Positions 44,295 through 54,714 of a DNA stretch of 64,000 bases are shown one piece after another. Position 1 is the stretch's first letter. Every line of letters begins with the position of its first letter. Source of the stretch: Ustilago trichophora (lineage: Eukaryota > Basidiomycota > Ustilaginomycetes > Ustilaginales > Ustilaginaceae). The stretch covers positions 310,001-374,000 of the forward strand of contig OOIN01000043.1 of assembly GCA_900323505.1 (NCBI GenBank), in the 5' to 3' direction. The notes under the pieces were generated by a model. It searched no databases, had not been told where the DNA came from, and saw only the letters and a program-made list of their open reading frames with translations. Both the position numbers and the translations under genes were made by a program.

Positions 44295-45817
44295 TTAGGG
44301 TGCGCCACCCTGTGCCAAACGCATCTTTTCCTGCTCCAGACGCTGATAAAGCAACGAAACGGCCATCTGGATGTTCGGAGGCGGACCGGTAATAGTCACC
44401 AATCGCTCGTTTCCACTTCCACCCGCCGCGATACCCGCTCCAGGCTCCATGATCTTGATATGACTGGCACTCATGCTACGAATCTCGTTGATCTTGCTTC
44501 CACCTTTGCCGATGATGCATCCGACCAGATCGTTGGGGATAAAGATCTGCTGGGTTTGGCTTCCAGGTGGCAGCTGGGGTGCTCCACCGGCACCACCGGC
44601 ACCACCGGCTGCGGCGGGGGCGCCCATAGCTGGAGCAGCGCCACCGAAAGGTGGAGCAGGACCACCGTAACCAAAAGCTTGCTGGGGACCAGCTGCGTAA
44701 GGGTTGCCACCAGGTCCACCGACAGGAGGACGAGAGGAGGGGCCTCCAGCAGTAGGACGGTAAGGGAGGTTGTTGGCATTACGGTCTTGATGTTCGAGCA
44801 GGATGGTCCCGACATAGTAGACGGCGATGTGGACGGCGTCGGCGACACCAGAGATGGAGAGAACGCGCTCGGTGGATCCGGGAAGCATGGCTTCACCGGC
44901 GGTGAGACGCGCGCCAGAGGCTTCCTGGATCTCCTTGATCTTGGAACCTTGCTTGCCAATGACGGATCCCATGCGAGAGTTGGGCACGATGAATCGGATG
45001 GTGACCGACTTGGAGCCGGGAACAGAGGGCTGGTCGAAGGGTTCATCGTTGATTCTGCGGACAATCAAGCCGAAAGCCTGCGTGGACAAAAGGGCAGACG
45101 TTGGAAGAAAGAGGAGAACGAGTGTGGTGAGTGCGAGCTCGAGTGACGGATCACAAGCGATCATTTGCAGAGTGTCAACTTACCTTGCTGACGGCATCGA
45201 GTGGACCAGAGACGGTCAAGATGCGCTCGGGGTTGCCGGGGATGATTTCGCTCTAGACATAGGCACAAGAAAGAGGAGTATCCGTGGTCAGTTTCTAGTA
45301 GCTTTGAAGGGAAATGCAAGGTGGCGGTCAAGGCACTTACAATGTTGAGACGGGCATTGCTCTTGTCACGGATCTCGTTAATGTGCTTGCCGGACTTGCC
45401 GATGATGATACTGGCGTCGCTAGTGACGATCAAGGTTCGCATCGAGATCTGGGTGGCCTGGGTCTCGGACGAGTCGCCTACGCTGCCAGCACTCCCGGCA
45501 GCCTGGTCGCCATCCTGGCCGTTGGAAACCGAGCCGTTGTCAGCCTTGTTGTCGCTGCTAGAGGTGGCATCTGCGGTGACGCCGGAGCCGAGGTCGACGG
45601 CATCCTTCTCCTCGGGCTTTGTGGGAGCGTCGGAAGCCATGTTTTGGGTGTTGTTAGGGTCGGGGGAGGAAGGGGCGTCGTCGTTGGTGGTGGTGGTGGT
45701 GGTGGTGGTGGCGGTTGATTCGGGTTTGACTTGGTCGTCGACCTCTACGTTGGGGCGCTTAGCTTCGGGTTCAGGGGTGCTGGATGTGTCTCGTTGACGC
45801 TTTGCGACTTCTGACAT
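44295..45817 (-). CDS. three-KH-domain RNA-binding protein (Pbp2/Hek2/Rnc1, PCBP-like)
   Basis: 442 residues from three exons: 45341-45817, 45184-45252 and 44295-45077. Introns of 88 nt (GTAAGT...TCTAG) and 106 nt (GTAAGT...CGCAG) are supported by phase 0 junctions and by restoring KH1. KH1 begins MRTLIVTSDASIIIGKSGKH and continues across both junctions to AFGLIVRRIND; KH2 has GSVIGKQGSKIKEI and KH3 GCIIGKGGSKINEI, each with an intact GxxG loop. The N-terminus is acidic, with a run of eight or so Thr. A Gly/Pro/Ala-rich linker separates KH2 and KH3. Relatives bind poly-C or CU-rich RNA and regulate mRNA stability, localisation or telomeres. A leader intron may lie upstream (46012-46370). Confidence 0.92.
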
Positions 45818-47753
45818 GATTTGATCGGAAGGAAGAGAAGGGCTTGAGATGATCAGTAATCACAGTGCAGCCTTGGCAAGGCACGAGGCGAAAGGGGTTT
45901 GAGGAAGAAGATCGGAAGGAGGTGGAGGAGAAAGTTTGAGGAGACCCGGTCGGAATCCAGGAAGGAGGATGAGGCGGGAAGGAAGAGGGCGGAAGGTGGG
46001 ATTGCGTACAACTGTAAAAGTGTTGGAAGCAAAACCAGCAATGGCGAGGTGCGGTAGGGAATGCGAATGAGAAGAGGATAGAGAGCCGGATTCAGCGACT
46101 GCGTAAGCGGGAAGGGTGAGGGAAGGAGATGAAGCAGGACGCTGCCACCAAGCAGACAAGCGATGACCATCCGCAGCGAGCCCAGCTTTGCAGGGGCTGC
46201 GAGGATATAGTTCGGGCTAGATTCGGCTGATGTCGATAAGCCGACAGAAAGAGGACTGCAGTGCTCATCCAACGCGCTAAATGTTGCCTTTCCTAGCGCA
46301 CAGTGATACGCCGAAGTGCTGCAAAGTGGATGAATAGATGTGAGGTGCTGTTGTTGCGGGAAACACTTACCTTAGGGTAGTTGCCGAGATTTGCAGATAG
46401 CAATAGCGGCTTTTGAAGCAAAAGGGGTGGAAATCACTCGATATGCTGGCAGTCGAAAGCCGATACGATGTGGAAGAGTCGGAAAGACGAAAAAAGCTGA
46501 GCCTGGTCGAAAAGGATCGAAGCTGAGTTGTTGAAAATTCGTCCTAAGAGGAAAGCGCGGGGGTGATGTCGTTGGTTTCGTTCTGAGTCGAGCGAGCCTG
46601 GGCGAGGTGGCGGTGGTTGGTGAAGTCGAAATCGAAATCGAAGGAGAAGGAGATACGAATCAAAGAGAAGAGCCAGGGGAATGGCGTGTAGAGTAAAGAG
46701 AAGCGATTAGGAAGGTGGGAGTGAGAAAGACGGAAAGGAGAGATGATGAGGTGGAGTTGGCAACCCAAAAATCCGCTTTCGTTTCAAGAGAGAGCTTTGC
46801 GTGGCTGCTTCTTTTTTGGAGACAGGGAGAAGAAAAAAAAAGGTGCGTTGGAAGGAAGCGAGAAGCAAGAAGCAGGAACTACGCAGACCGTCCGCCTCTC
46901 CTTTTCTCTCGCTCTCTCTCTCTCTCTGTCTGTGTCTGGATTTCTAAAAGTGGGAAACATCACAAGGTCTACGCCCAGAGGCATATGTGTCCAGTACTGT
47001 ACTGTAATTCAACCCGATGTGCTCGCATTTCAAATTCCAAGCGAAAAGGATAGTGTACGCGTTGAAAATCAAGCTGCTCGAATACAAATTGTGCGTAGCT
47101 TTTTTGTCAGAGAATGTGTCTGTCGCGCTTCAGCCTTCTTCGATAACACGGCTTTGGCCTTCTGTATCAATTAGTTAAATGGTGATCGCGTGAACAGACC
47201 CTTAATCTTTGGACCTTTCTTCATCAACTATACTGCAACTAGTTAGTTCTCCCATGGACCGCAAATGGGTGGCATCGACATGTTGTTGTGTTCAGTTTTG
47301 CTACCAATCGCACCAGAAGCTCGCAGTGATACCGACCAACAGCTCAGCGATAAGATAGATCGGAAGGGCCGACAGAACTTTTCTTCGCGACTCATATTAT
47401 GCGTTGCTGCAGATTAAAGCCTTTTTGACGGCTTACGAGCAGCGGATCAATTCCTTGCAGGGAGCTTTGGTCGACCTCTTTTAGCGTCCGAGAACGACCT
47501 CCGACGTCGGATCCACCGAACACAACCGAATGCGGCGTGGGAGTGAACAATCGGAACATTTGCGAACCTCAGCTTGACCACTTTTATCTGCTTCCCTCTG
47601 CTACTCGATGGCTTGCTGGCATGTGAGAAAGGCCTGATTGTTGGGATGGGTGAAAAAGGCTGTTGTTGAAAAGAGAAAAATGCTAAAAGTACAAGGTGGC
47701 AATGTTGCGTTTTGCTGCCAAAGGAAGCAAGAATGGATTCGGGTTGCGTGTAA
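45818..47753. promoter_or_regulatory. upstream region of the KH gene, with possible leader intron
   Basis: 1.9 kb between the KH gene start and the Sm D3 end, both on the minus strand. On the minus strand AAG|GTAAGTG occurs at 46370 and TTTTACAG ends at 46012, a possible 359-nt leader intron. Overlapping TACTGTA sites lie at 46995-47006. Purine-rich simple sequence occupies about 45890-45990 and a CT run about 46908-46930. No further gene is convincing. Confidence 0.45.
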
Positions 47754-48402
47754 CTACCTTCGCACAGGAGGACGAGAACCAGTCGCACCGCCACTCGAAC
47801 TCGAAGATCCTCCTCGACCGCGCCGCGCTTGTGCTGTCATCATCATTAATCAAGTCAATTGAGATTGTTCGGGTCAGCATATCAACGCAATCCCTCTGCA
47901 AACTACCATCCACAGAGACAGCTGAGAATATGGGTTGGGGGAAGCAGAACTTACCTCTAAGAATGGTCGCCCGACCTCTAGCACTACCGATACCACGACC
48001 TTTCATAGCGTTGGGTCCGATCCTCTTGAACATGGGCGCCTGTTGGAGCATATCCGGCACAATGATGAACCGCAGCATGTTGCCTCGGATGTAGACGTTT
48101 TCGAGATGCGACTGCTTGCCGTCCGGCGCTGTCACCGTGATGTCCTTCATGGCGATGTTGAAGTTGTCCTCCGCTGCACGGCGCCGCACACAGCCAATAT
48201 GGCCCAGCCATTCGATTGACAAGAAGAAATGAACAAGAGTCAGTAAGGAAAGCCGATGGATTTTGCTCTAATCAGAGGTCAAGTGAGGAGACATACCATC
48301 GTAAAGCGTGCCTCGGTAGGAAGCCCCACCTTTGAGCTCGACCGTGATAACATGACCCACAGCCTCGTGGATCAGCTTTACTGGGATACCAATTGTTCCC
48401 AT
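47754..48402 (-). CDS. SMD3: small nuclear ribonucleoprotein Sm D3
   Basis: 134-residue core spliceosomal protein from three exons: 48297-48402, 47955-48173 and 47754-47833. Introns of 123 nt (GTATGT...GTGCAG) and 121 nt (GTAAGT...GACAG) restore the family sequence at both junctions (GTLYD-AEDNFN and [14 protein letters not shown]). Sm1 runs from [19 protein letters not shown] through GGASYRGTL, and Sm2 is [20 protein letters not shown]. The tail is short and basic (RRGRGG, then a Ser run and RPPVRR), the region that PRMTs methylate in relatives. Joins Sm D1, D2, B, E, F and G around U snRNAs. Divergent to the Snx3 gene. Confidence 0.95.
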
Positions 48403-48880
48403 CTTGTGACGACGAGATGTACGGAGGGTGGTTCGAGACAAGATATGGATGACGGTATAGAAGAAAGTGGAGATGTGAGCCTTTCAAAGTTGGTGTCTCT
48501 TACAAGTCGCGAAATCCGAAGTATTGTAGCCCCGATCTTGGTTACCCGATTTTTGAATGAAATGGAGAATTCAAGGTCCGATGGTGGAGAGCGGCGGTGT
48601 TGGATGGAAAGTTGCCCGATGAGAGAGAGTGTTGGATTTCTAAACCAACTCTGAGCGGAGAGAAGGATCGTGCGTCAGGGCGATGGAGCGGTGCAGTCAA
48701 ACACAGACACACACACACTCTCTCTCAAGGCAACGCTGCTGACAAGCAATCCGACGCTCGACACTCACTTTTGGGCTCAGCCTAACCTTCTCTCTTATAA
48801 CCTTCTCCTCCCTCACCACCACCATCACACAGCTAACACCCAAACATTTGGATTTGCAAAGACCACGCATTCGCAAGACC
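48403..48880. promoter_or_regulatory. divergent promoter region Sm D3 / Snx3
   Basis: 478 nt between divergent starts. A TATAA at 48796-48800 lies about 81-85 nt before the Snx3 ATG. Short CA and CT repeats occupy about 48705-48725. Confidence 0.5.
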
Positions 48881-50128
48881 ATGGCATTCTATAGCGCAGG
48901 CCCGCTCTCCCCCGGCTACAACTCCACTTCGGCATGGGGAGGCAACGATAACGCCGAAGAAGATCCTTGGGCTGCCCCTGGTGCCTCTACCTCCTCCTCC
49001 ACCACCGCCGCTGGTGCTCCTGTCGCTTCCTCTACTGGATTCGCCACTTCTCCTACAGGTGCCGCCGCTGGATTTACCAGCTTCTCCACCCAACACATCC
49101 AGCACCAACAGCAACAGCAACAATCGCGCGGTGGATACTTTGGAACCAGTCTCGCACACGAAGCGGATGCATATGGAGACAGCAACGATGCCGGTTTCGC
49201 CACCAACATCGGTGGCCTGCAGAGAACCGATTCCGGATTTGGAACCAATCAAGCTCAGTTTGGAACATCAACGGGAGTGACACAGTCGCACGTTTCAAAT
49301 GCCCATTCTTCACCTAGCACCTACGGTTCTGCTATCAGCAACATTGATCAATCCTCTCGTACACTTCCATACGACCACCAACAACAGCAGCAACAGCAGC
49401 ATCCTGCATCGCCTACATCCACCCAACAACCCCAATCTTCCACTTTATCTTCAGGCTTTCCATCCGGCGTGAACGCTCAGTATCAACCAGCTCAGCAACC
49501 ATCGACTACCTCGCGATTTCAATCGCACACACCTTCCACTCTCCTACCCAACGATCATCCCACATTCGCCTCCACTTCTTCTTCCTCCACTTCTCATTCC
49601 GGTTCTACCAATCCTGCTGCTCCGCGTCAACTTGCACCAGGATATCCTTTACCTGCATCGAACTACACCATCCCTGCCTATTCGCCATTTGCTCGAGTGG
49701 ATTCGCTCTCCACTCCCCGTCGGGAGACTGTCGAAGACATGTATGGTGTACCAGAGAACTTTCTGGAAGTGGAAGTGCGAAATCCTCTAACACACGGTGT
49801 GGGTCGTAAGATGTATACTGATTATGAGATCGTTACACGTACCAACATTCCCGCTTTTAAGTTGCGCTATTCTTCCGTCAGAAGGAGATATAGCGATTTC
49901 GAATACTTTAGAGATATCCTCGAAAGGGAAAGTACAAGAGTTAACATCCCTCCTCTTCCCGGGAAGGTCTTCACCAATAGGTTTACCGACGAAGTCATCG
50001 AGAGTAGAAGAGAAGGCTTGGAGAGGTTTTTACAGGTAGTGGCAGGTCATCCTTTACTTCAAACGGGTAGTAAGGTCATGGCGGCTTTCTTGCAGGATGG
50101 AGGTTGGAGTAAGGATCAGTGGCTTTAA
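48881..50128 (+). CDS. SNX3: sorting nexin Snx3/Grd19-like PX protein with long N-terminal extension
   Basis: 415 residues. The PX domain is at the C-terminus (about 285-410): [47 protein letters not shown] (phosphatidylinositol 3-phosphate contact), [11 protein letters not shown] and [18 protein letters not shown]. This order and ending match Snx3/Grd19, which with retromer recycles cargo from endosomes to the Golgi. Typical Snx3 proteins have about 160 residues; here about 270 extra residues are Ser/Thr/Gln/Pro-rich, with Gln runs ([17 protein letters not shown]) and probably disordered. ATG at 48881 in CCATGG context; no earlier ATG in frame. Confidence 0.92.
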   Translation: MAFYSAGPLSPGYNSTSAWGGNDNAEEDPWAAPGASTSSSTTAAGAPVASSTGFATSPTGAAAGFTSFSTQHIQHQQQQQQSRGGYFGTSLAHEADAYGDSNDAGFATNIGGLQRTDSGFGTNQAQFGTSTGVTQSHVSNAHSSPSTYGSAISNIDQSSRTLPYDHQQQQQQQHPASPTSTQQPQSSTLSSGFPSGVNAQYQPAQQPSTTSRFQSHTPSTLLPNDHPTFASTSSSSTSHSGSTNPAAPRQLAPGYPLPASNYTIPAYSPFARVDSLSTPRRETVEDMYGVPENFLEVEVRNPLTHGVGRKMYTDYEIVTRTNIPAFKLRYSSVRRRYSDFEYFRDILERESTRVNIPPLPGKVFTNRFTDEVIESRREGLERFLQVVAGHPLLQTGSKVMAAFLQDGGWSKDQWL

Positions 50129-50300
50129 GAGGGGGAAAGCGGAAAAAAAAAACATGTCACTTTTCGTTCTCGGTTCAACGTCAATGCATTGCCTTTCAAA
50201 TACGAATCGTGTGCGGTCCAGTGTGAGTGCGTGATGCGTCGTAGAGAACCCATTGAATGGGAAGACTGTGAAATTCAGTAAAAAGACCTTGACAAAGTGA

Positions 50301-53300
50301 TCAATCCGAATCATCAATCTCGATAACGTCGATCATGCTATCCTCCTCCTTCTCCTTCTCCTCCCCTACCATTCCTTTCCCACCCTTCTTGGGCGATACG
50401 CTGTTACTGACACTCCTCGAAGTACCCCTTGACGCCGCCCTCTTCTGCTGTTCTTCATCTCTTCGAGTCTCCAACTCGGGCTCGGACTCAGTCTCACTAC
50501 CCATATCTTGCCCATCTTGCTCCTGAGGCTGACTCGACGGCACCTCTCTTTGCCGCCTGCTCAGTTCTTCCGGATCAACATCCATCTCTTCCTCCTCCTC
50601 ATCCATATCCTCCTCGGCCAACAAATCATAGACACTATCCACCTCCTCCGGACTCAAAACCATATCCGCCAAATCCCCTGCTACATCCGCTATCGCTTCC
50701 AACAACATCGACACCCTATCCAACTCTCGAATCTCTCTCTCCACCTCTTCCCTCACCATCTCCACTTCATCCTCCTTCTCCAATGGTAACCAACCATCCC
50801 CACGATCTGCACCATCTGTACCAATCTTGCGCTGCTGCTCGGCACGTTTCCCGCGCAAACCAGCCAAGAGAGAATCCAAAAGTTTCCGTTCTTCCGCCAT
50901 CCAATCCGGCTCCGAACAGAACGCTATTCGCGAAAGCGCAACGATGAAGCTCTGCCGAATACCGTTGAGCATGCTGTAGGTCTCGGGCTGGTCGAGTTTT
51001 GTTGCGAGTGAGATGGATCCCATGCGTTCTTGTGCGGCGGACGAGGCGGGTTCGAAGCGATGAAGAGCGTCGGAAGAGAGGGGCAAGGGGTAGTTGTAGA
51101 GCAAGTTGAGCAGACGCGTATCCATGACGATGCGCTCGGTTGCTTGGACGAGATTTGCTCCGGATGGATCTGGGATGGTGGTAGCGTCTGGAGTTTTGGC
51201 AGAGCCTTTTCGGTAGGTGGGGAGGCGTGCAGGTAGCATGAATGTCGGGCGGCTCTGCAGCCATACGAAATCGGAATCGAGCGATAGGCAGCGGATGAGG
51301 GCGGCGAGCAGTGCTGCGCTGTCGGCTAGCACGATCAGTGTATCCGCTGAACGCAAGGCTGCCTGCGTGAGAAAAGTGAGAATACCGCAGTGCAAAGGAT
51401 GCCATTCGCTTTCGGGCAAGTCGAAACGTCGGTCGACGAGATGCTTGACGAGAAGCTCCAACACCGGGAAACGTGCATTGGCACGTGGCCCCGTCGAGTG
51501 ACTACCTCCTCGACCCGTGCCCGCGTTGTTATCTTTTGAAGCTAGGCATTCATGAACCAGAGGTGCGTTGGAAACACCCGAGCTAAGCATGCGCACAACA
51601 TTGAAGATGATAAAGCTGGATCGGTCGGGATGCAAGAGCTTGTGAAGTATACCTGGGCGCGACAAGAGGCGCAGAGGATGATGGCTCGATGAAAGGCTTG
51701 CGTCCGGACACTGCGACATGGCTTCGAGCACCTGCACTACGGCATGCAGCAAGTCTTCTCTTGCCTCTGATGACAAGGTCCAGTCGCCAAAGCCGAGTCT
51801 GTCGGTGTCTTCTCCGCTTCGTTGCGTTCCTCTGACGTTGGTCGCGTCGCTCTCATTGCCTATAGCAGCTGAGCTTGCGCTGGTCCCCCTTGAAGCGCCG
51901 GGAAGCCAGCAATCGTCGATACACTGTACCAGGATCTCTCGCAGAAGGAGCGGAGTGGGATACCTGGCCCACTCCGCAGTAGCTGTGGCTAGATCGGGTC
52001 CGAGAAAGGCAAACTCGTCGACCTTGGCTTCGAGATCCGTCTCAAGGCATTCGAGATCCAACCAGAACCTCGGCAACGTCGAGACGAGGCACGAAGCCAA
52101 GCGCAAGACGTCTGTCAACAGATCGGTCTGACAGAGACGCAGCAGCACACCTGCCATGATGGTGAGCGAAGAGGCGATGGCATGCGAAAGATGCATAGTG
52201 GCCGATGAAAAGTCGAGCTCCTCGATGCTTTGGTCGGTGCCTTCGGCCGAAAGCAGACGAAAGGCATCTTCGCGCTCCTCTGGCTCCAAAACTTTAGCTC
52301 TGCTAAGGTTGGTGAGTAGCGATTCGACGGCTTTGCGATAGCGGTATAACAGAAGATCGGGACAGTCCGGGACCAAGTTGGCCGAGATGAGACGGCTCAG
52401 TGTGGTGCTGCTGAACGAATTGTCATTCATTGCATCGGATGCGTTGGTGCGAGGATGCGAGCCCGTCGGGTTGAAGCGATTCGTTGGGTAGGATGCTGGT
52501 GCAGCAGCCTTTGGCGAGCTGTGGCTGAGCAGGAGTGAGACAATGGTCGTACGTCGAAACAGGATCTCGGATACAGCTGCAAGGTAGTTGTGCTCTTTTC
52601 TTTTGGCACGCACCGTGTCTAAATCTTCGTGCAATCCAACGCGATGTTCTGTTGACGTTGCCTTGGGCGGAGACACTGGCTGATGTTCGTCGGCCATTAC
52701 GACATCGTCCTGATCTGCGTGACCTGCCGCTATGGATTGGTCGGCGTCCCATTCGGCAGGTGCCAATGCGCTCTGCCTGCTTTCCTTGGCTGGCGACTGT
52801 CGCTGCTGTCGAATTTTCTCTTGGACAGGTCCAAAGTCGGCAAACGAGTTCTGCAGACCGCGGAAAGCTTTGGTCTTAGAGGCTGATGCGGCGACGGTCG
52901 GAGGCCTAGGAAAGTGAGGAGCAGGCTTGACGGCGGACCTTGTAGGTGTACCAGGCTCGTCGCGATTAGCAGTAGTGTCCGCATATCTTGGTCGAGTTCC
53001 CGAACTTCCACTTCCACCACGAGTTCCAAATCTGTTGGCCTTGGTCGGAGTGGTGAGACCAGCTCTGACTTGACTTTCCTCCCGTCTATCAACATCGCGG
53101 AGACCGACAGGCGGAAGACGAGCAACACTAGAAGGCCAGATCCGGCGGCTGGTATCTTGCTCGACCCTGCGAAATGCGGTTTCCGTTTCCAATCGCTGGA
53201 GTCGACGCTCTTGATCTTTCTGCAGCCGATCGAGGGCTGCACGATGCTCCTGCTCCCGCACCACTTCTCGTTCTCTGAGCTTGGAGTTCTCCTGATTGAG

Positions 53301-54110
53301 CTTGGTCAAGTTCTGTCGGACGACAGCGACCTCGCCTGACTTGCGATAGGCTTCTTGTTTGAGCCTGTCGACCATTTCTTCTTGCGCCTTTTGTGCGTTT
53401 CTCAGCCTTTCGACCTCAGCTCTGAGCTGTGTAATCTCGTCGCTGTCGACGCTGTCCTGGTTTGCCGAATTCGTATCCGCAGCTGGGCTACGCCGTAGAT
53501 CTGGTGGCTTTCTCAAAGTGCCTATGGACGACTGCCCTGGTCCGATACGAACGCGACTCTGCGCAGATTGTGCTGTATTGCGATTGTTGTTGTTGTTGTT
53601 TTGGGTGGAAGTATGGGGCTGGGATGTAGGCATCTGTTGAGACATGCGAATCGCCTCTTCCTCGACCTGATCGAGTACGTTGTTGGTAGCCCACCATTGC
53701 TCGTCGTCCTTATCCGCAAACTCTTCATCGCGAAGGTCTCGTACAATGAACTGATCTGGATCTGGTTCATGTTGCAATGGCGACTTTGATGGGCCAGCAA
53801 CGCGACTGAGGTTGGAAGGTGCTGCGTCGAGACGTTGCCTCTTTGCGACGGGCGGAACAAAGGTGCCTCTTCGGATGCCTGAGCGAGCTGCTATATCTGT
53901 CTGAAGACGGAAGGAGGAGTGTGATGGTTGCGCTGCAAAGTAGGAGGTCGAAGGGAGGGCGGGGGGTTGGACGGCCTGTGAGGCGGTGTAAGTGGCCTCT
54001 GCCTGTGCTAGACTCTCTTCGAGTTCGGGGTCGAGAAACTGCCGGTCATCAAAGACGGAGTCGAATTCGTCGTCATCGCTACCATCAAGACGGTGAACTG
54101 AGGCCGACAT
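50301..54110 (-). CDS. ATRIP / Rad26 / UvsD-like DNA damage checkpoint protein
   Basis: 1269 residues, single exon. The N-terminus has an acidic motif (DDDEFDSVFDDR, then DPELEESLAQAEATY) placed and shaped like the RPA-binding checkpoint recruitment domain of ATRIP. A coiled coil (residues about 225-335) contains KSGEVAVVRQNLTKL, resembling the GEV-VR signature of Rad26/UvsD. A basic, disordered stretch with FRGLQNSFADFGP follows, then about 700 residues of helical sequence as in ATRIP. The last 120 residues are acidic and end MIDVIEIDDSD, a good SUMO-interaction motif. Relatives bind Mec1/Rad3/ATR and recruit it to single-stranded DNA. Assignment rests on architecture and short motifs. The neighbour FEN1 shares its promoter. 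Confidence 0.72.
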   Translation of the reverse strand: MSASVHRLDGSDDDEFDSVFDDRQFLDPELEESLAQAEATYTASQAVQPPALPSTSYFAAQPSHSSFRLQTDIAARSGIRRGTFVPPVAKRQRLDAAPSNLSRVAGPSKSPLQHEPDPDQFIVRDLRDEEFADKDDEQWWATNNVLDQVEEEAIRMSQQMPTSQPHTSTQNNNNNNRNTAQSAQSRVRIGPGQSSIGTLRKPPDLRRSPAADTNSANQDSVDSDEITQLRAEVERLRNAQKAQEEMVDRLKQEAYRKSGEVAVVRQNLTKLNQENSKLREREVVREQEHRAALDRLQKDQERRLQRLETETAFRRVEQDTSRRIWPSSVARLPPVGLRDVDRREESQVRAGLTTPTKANRFGTRGGSGSSGTRPRYADTTANRDEPGTPTRSAVKPAPHFPRPPTVAASASKTKAFRGLQNSFADFGPVQEKIRQQRQSPAKESRQSALAPAEWDADQSIAAGHADQDDVVMADEHQPVSPPKATSTEHRVGLHEDLDTVRAKRKEHNYLAAVSEILFRRTTIVSLLLSHSSPKAAAPASYPTNRFNPTGSHPRTNASDAMNDNSFSSTTLSRLISANLVPDCPDLLLYRYRKAVESLLTNLSRAKVLEPEEREDAFRLLSAEGTDQSIEELDFSSATMHLSHAIASSLTIMAGVLLRLCQTDLLTDVLRLASCLVSTLPRFWLDLECLETDLEAKVDEFAFLGPDLATATAEWARYPTPLLLREILVQCIDDCWLPGASRGTSASSAAIGNESDATNVRGTQRSGEDTDRLGFGDWTLSSEAREDLLHAVVQVLEAMSQCPDASLSSSHHPLRLLSRPGILHKLLHPDRSSFIIFNVVRMLSSGVSNAPLVHECLASKDNNAGTGRGGSHSTGPRANARFPVLELLVKHLVDRRFDLPESEWHPLHCGILTFLTQAALRSADTLIVLADSAALLAALIRCLSLDSDFVWLQSRPTFMLPARLPTYRKGSAKTPDATTIPDPSGANLVQATERIVMDTRLLNLLYNYPLPLSSDALHRFEPASSAAQERMGSISLATKLDQPETYSMLNGIRQSFIVALSRIAFCSEPDWMAEERKLLDSLLAGLRGKRAEQQRKIGTDGADRGDGWLPLEKEDEVEMVREEVEREIRELDRVSMLLEAIADVAGDLADMVLSPEEVDSVYDLLAEEDMDEEEEEMDVDPEELSRRQREVPSSQPQEQDGQDMGSETESEPELETRRDEEQQKRAASRGTSRSVSNSVSPKKGGKGMVGEEKEKEEDSMIDVIEIDDSD

Positions 54111-54714
54111 GCTGAATATGGGCTACCTTGGCTGAGGAGAGCCGCACAAGAGGGTATCTGTGCTCGATAGGAGGTGGAGGAGGGAAGGCGAGTGCTGCAT
54201 GCTCTGCACCAGCCACGTTCTCGAGTTGCAATTACGTCGGTGATACCCCTTCCATGTCCAATGATCTGGTCCGAAGTCTCGCCGTTATAGATTATGATGG
54301 TGGTAGTGGTGGTGATGGCAGCATAGAAAGTGACAGTGTCTGTGGCGATAGAAAGGCAAAGGCAGAGTTGCTATCGAGGAGCTGTTTCTGGCAAAAGTAA
54401 CACTTTCCGCAATCCGCTCAAACGCGGAAATCGGCTTCGAAGCCCGAACTGAGCCTTTTTACTTTTGGTCCCACCGGCTGTTCCGCTGTGCCTTAGTCAT
54501 TCCTGACACACACACAAACAACGCGGCGCGTAGTGAGACGCGTAAAGAGCATCTCAGCCGTCCAATTTTCTCTAAAGAAATGTGGAGAGAGTACAGTACA
54601 GTAGTGTGCATTTCTTCCCCTTTTCAAGCAAAAGACCCTGAAACAAAATCTAACCCATCGTTCACGATCTCTATCCACCCGACCATCACCAATTCAAGAG
54701 AATATCTGCCAAAG
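54111..54714. promoter_or_regulatory. divergent promoter of ATRIP-like and FEN1 genes
   Basis: 604 nt between divergent starts. ACGCGT (MluI cell-cycle box) lies at 54538-54543, 172 nt before the FEN1 ATG. AACGCGGAAA at 54421-54430 resembles an E2F/MBF half site, and overlapping TACAGTA sites lie at 54592-54603. MBF control of replication genes is established in yeasts; here it is inferred. Confidence 0.6.
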
